Made by a program: the position numbers and the translations under genes
Part shown: in pieces, positions 59,070 through 61,324 of the stretch
Layout of the letters: every line of letters begins with the position of its first letter
Position numbering within the stretch: the first letter of the stretch is position 1
Notes under the pieces: generated by a model
What the model was told of the DNA's origin: nothing
Database searches by the model: none
What the model saw: the letters and a program-made list of their open reading frames with translations, nothing else
Assembly: GCF_023336905.1 (NCBI RefSeq)
Contig: NZ_JAMBLS010000020.1
Location: forward strand, 1-61,324
Origin: Bacteroides sp. ET71
GTDB lineage: Bacteria > Bacteroidota > Bacteroidia > Bacteroidales > Bacteroidaceae
Length of the DNA: 61,324 nucleotides
Direction of reading: 5' to 3'

Positions 59070-61199
59070 TTAATCAATATTCCAATAAGCATCAGGGTCG
59101 CCATCCAATATTGTATCAATATCTTCATCACTATACCCCATCTCATCTTGAGCGTAAGACCCGGCATATCTTGAATAATGTGGTGATTCTTCAAGCACGT
59201 CGAAAGAATCATCGTCTTGGAAACCTGTTGTATGGTTATATTTGGCTTCCTTTTCAATACCATTTTCAGTAACTAACGCCGACCAAGGTGTTACCTGCTG
59301 AATATCGTCATAAATACAAGGAAATAGCACTTTTCTTTTGGCATTTAGCAATCCCATCTTACCTCCTTTATACGTTAAGTAATAAAAAGGTCTATGTCTA
59401 ACGACTTCTACCGGTTTTATTTCGTCAAAAGTCTCTGAACTTATAACTATTCCATCTTCATTTACAAACCCTTCTATTTTGTTCTTTTTGAATCGTACAT
59501 ATGGATAGTCATTTTTTAATCCATATGATGAAGTTTCAGCCTCAATAAATTCCATCTCATCGCAATCTGAGATAATTAATTTTGCTTCCTGCGAGTTTTT
59601 TAAGGATGTGACACTATACAAATAATATTTATTTTCTATCAAACCAATTAAAAATGTTTCAGAAAGCGGACAGCCCAAACGTCGGCATCTACTCAGTGCT
59701 CCGGATATTGAATTCATTGTTTTTTTTGCAAAAAACATTTCATCTAATAGTGGTATAGCTATCTCATCACATCGATGATTTAATAATCTATATTTTCCTT
59801 TTGTTTTGACTATGTAATAGTTATTGAAGAATTTACCTCCTATTCGTATGCAAGAGTCATATTTGTCAACAGGAACTTTGCCGTAAAACTTATTGTTTTC
59901 TATATAAAAACCATATTTACGACCATGAAATATTTCTTGAAAATAAGCGTGTCCTCGTTCAATCCTATCTCGCTCTCCAAAATCAATTTTATATAAATCA
60001 AATTTAGCCTCAATTATAACATTCCCTTCGGGTGAAAGTAATCCAAATTTGCCATATTCCTCATAAACTAAATAATCTCGATAGAACCCTGATATGTATA
60101 TATCGTCATGCCATGCCAATGAATCATATAATTGTGTTTGCATACCTGTTTCTGCATTATAAAGAAATTGACCATTTTGGCAAGTCACTACAAATAATGG
60201 CATTTCTTCTAATTGAGAAAAACAAACTAAGCTAATATTTTCATATAATACATCTAATATCGTATGAAATTCATCGTCAATCAAACCGTACTTGTTGTTT
60301 TTTATAATCAAATAGAAATTTCTTGTTGCATGAGTAACTACATCATATTTTCTACAATCAAACAAATTGTAAAAATATCCGTACATATTGATGGGTATTT
60401 GTTTCCTCTGGGCTGTATAGTATAAATAATGCACGTAAACTTCATTAGTTCTACCATGCTTAACCAACTCCCCATTTCCGCCCCATTTGTTTTTTACTAT
60501 TTTATTTGCATCAATAATATAAGAACAGTGTTGCTCAGGAACAGCAATCTGCTTTAACTGTAATTTCGCATTTGTTATATATAAATCTTTTGTATATTTT
60601 TCAATGTTATATTTGTACTGTTTGCACAGTTCTTCTATAGAAACATATGTGGGTTCAACATATTCTTCTAAAGAATATATATCTATAAATCCATATCGTC
60701 CACTTTGACATACAATAAATTGTTCCAATGGTTGTATTGGAGTATAAATATAGTCATAATCTTTGTTGTTATTATATTTCTCCGTACCATGAATTAAAGA
60801 ATATCTATCATTTTTCCTCAACTTTACGATATCATTGTTTACAAAAACATTACTTGGCAAAAAAGTAATTTCATCAAATACACAACTAAGTATTTCCGTT
60901 TCATTATAATATGAATTTATTATGCCATATTTTTTATTCTTTTTCACCTTATATATTGGATGTAAAGGAATCAATTCGCATACGATATCATATTCTTTAT
61001 AAGAATATTTATCAAAATATAGACCTAAAGAATTGATACATGAATATTCGTTATCCTTAGTCATGAATCGAATAATCGTATCGTTTTCAGAACGATTAAA
61101 TTCTTCCACGTTATGAATATCTCCAACTATTATATTTCCAAAGTTATCTATAATAGAATATTCTTCATTACTATATTGTAGTCTAACAATTGAATTCAT
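59070..61199 (-). CDS. WG-repeat protein, AT-rich and probably acquired
   Basis: The 709-residue protein has no signal peptide or membrane segment, so it appears cytosolic. It contains many degenerate WG-like repeats of the form KKYGIINSYY, GRYGFIDIYS, NKYGLIDDEF, GKFGLLSPEG and GKMGLLNAKR, which fold as short beta units. The acidic C-terminus (YSDEDIDTILDGDPDAYWNID) is distinct. WG-repeat proteins have no general function; some lie in accessory islands. With the gene at 58352 it forms a two-gene unit with strongly AT-rich codon use. Confidence 0.8.
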   Translation of the reverse strand: MNSIVRLQYSNEEYSIIDNFGNIIVGDIHNVEEFNRSENDTIIRFMTKDNEYSCINSLGLYFDKYSYKEYDIVCELIPLHPIYKVKKNKKYGIINSYYNETEILSCVFDEITFLPSNVFVNNDIVKLRKNDRYSLIHGTEKYNNNKDYDYIYTPIQPLEQFIVCQSGRYGFIDIYSLEEYVEPTYVSIEELCKQYKYNIEKYTKDLYITNAKLQLKQIAVPEQHCSYIIDANKIVKNKWGGNGELVKHGRTNEVYVHYLYYTAQRKQIPINMYGYFYNLFDCRKYDVVTHATRNFYLIIKNNKYGLIDDEFHTILDVLYENISLVCFSQLEEMPLFVVTCQNGQFLYNAETGMQTQLYDSLAWHDDIYISGFYRDYLVYEEYGKFGLLSPEGNVIIEAKFDLYKIDFGERDRIERGHAYFQEIFHGRKYGFYIENNKFYGKVPVDKYDSCIRIGGKFFNNYYIVKTKGKYRLLNHRCDEIAIPLLDEMFFAKKTMNSISGALSRCRRLGCPLSETFLIGLIENKYYLYSVTSLKNSQEAKLIISDCDEMEFIEAETSSYGLKNDYPYVRFKKNKIEGFVNEDGIVISSETFDEIKPVEVVRHRPFYYLTYKGGKMGLLNAKRKVLFPCIYDDIQQVTPWSALVTENGIEKEAKYNHTTGFQDDDSFDVLEESPHYSRYAGSYAQDEMGYSDEDIDTILDGDPDAYWNID

Positions 61200-61256
61200 A
61201 AAACTATTAGTTTATTGGATATCATAATTCCCGTCTATAAAAGATAATGATTTTGT

Positions 61257-61264
61257 CAAAGGTA
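61257..61264 (-). promoter_or_regulatory. -7 box of the WG-repeat module
   Basis: TACCTTTG on the minus strand, about 58 bp before the ATG at 61199. A TTTG stands 25 bp upstream, wider than usual. Confidence 0.45.
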
Positions 61265-61324
61265 GTAAATTCCTGTGAAATACAGACTACAAAAGCAGAA
61301 TGAATTTATAGTTATCCACATTAT

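Overview
This window is chromosomal DNA from a member of the Bacteroidales, most likely Bacteroidaceae. The evidence is: SusC/SusD outer-membrane pairs with a hybrid two-component regulator; many lipoproteins with Bacteroidetes-type signal peptides; genes without Shine-Dalgarno sequences; promoters of the Bacteroides type (TTTG or TTG near -33, about 19-21 bp, then TAnnTTTG near -7); and familiar Bacteroides gene orders (rplM-rpsI-rpsB-tsf, rex, surE-lpxB, rsfS-ftsH-cdsA, argR-GNAT-argG-argC-argD). Most of the window is near balanced base composition. The last 3 kb is clearly AT-rich and looks acquired. No species is claimed.

Layout. 1-478: no protein gene; a structured stretch bounded by a promoter and a terminator that may be a small RNA. 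479-5860 (+): a thioredoxin-fold lipoprotein (DUF5106), purB, an RluB-type pseudouridine synthase with a long low-complexity arm, and asnS. 5922-6893 (-): an unknown lipoprotein. 7435-10612 (+): rplM, rpsI, rpsB and tsf. 10734-13065: a SUI1/YciH protein (-), then rex, an FAH-family gene and ispF (+). The 3' end of ispF runs into the broken remains of an AraC-family regulator on the other strand. 13584-14054: an HU-like protein. 14148-18834 (-): a four-gene cassette (two Gfo/Idh/MocA oxidoreductases, a DUF1080 protein, a sugar isomerase-like protein) that matches the 3-keto-glycoside cleavage route known from B. thetaiotaomicron. 18944-25854: DUF456, surE-lpxB, a NigD-like lipoprotein, cdsA, ftsH and rsfS. 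25855-26930: a long gap with hairpins, a microORF and an 11-bp tandem repeat, then tRNA-Gln(CTG). 27186-33247 (-): GH3 lipoprotein, an acyl-CoA synthetase with an XRE-cupin regulator, a four-helix-bundle protein and proC. 33354-33788 (+): DUF6078. 33999-39731 (-): the arginine cluster, interrupted between argC and argD by a GIY-YIG nuclease gene set between 41-bp inverted repeats. 40027-58025 (+): a polysaccharide utilization locus (GH78, SusC, SusD, two SusE-like lipoproteins, GH43, GH31, hybrid two-component system). 58352-61199 (-): a two-gene AT-rich module, a WG-repeat protein and a small tail-anchored protein, neither of known function.

How the parts work together. The HTCS probably senses an oligosaccharide released in the periplasm and switches on susC-susD and the enzymes. 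In the arginine cluster the GNAT protein probably supplies N-acylglutamate, argC and argD carry it to N-acylornithine, argG acts late, and ArgR controls the set.

The most unusual features are in the gaps. (1) A 94-residue GIY-YIG nuclease gene lies between inverted copies of a dispersed repeat, next to a 110-bp array built from the same repeat; this is a candidate nuclease-plus-repeat mobile unit. (2) Five unrelated tandem arrays with a 22- or 23-bp period, and one with 11 bp, lie in untranslated regions, two of them in the 5' leaders of regulators. (3) There is a small-RNA candidate at the left edge. (4) The AT-rich WG-repeat module is undescribed.
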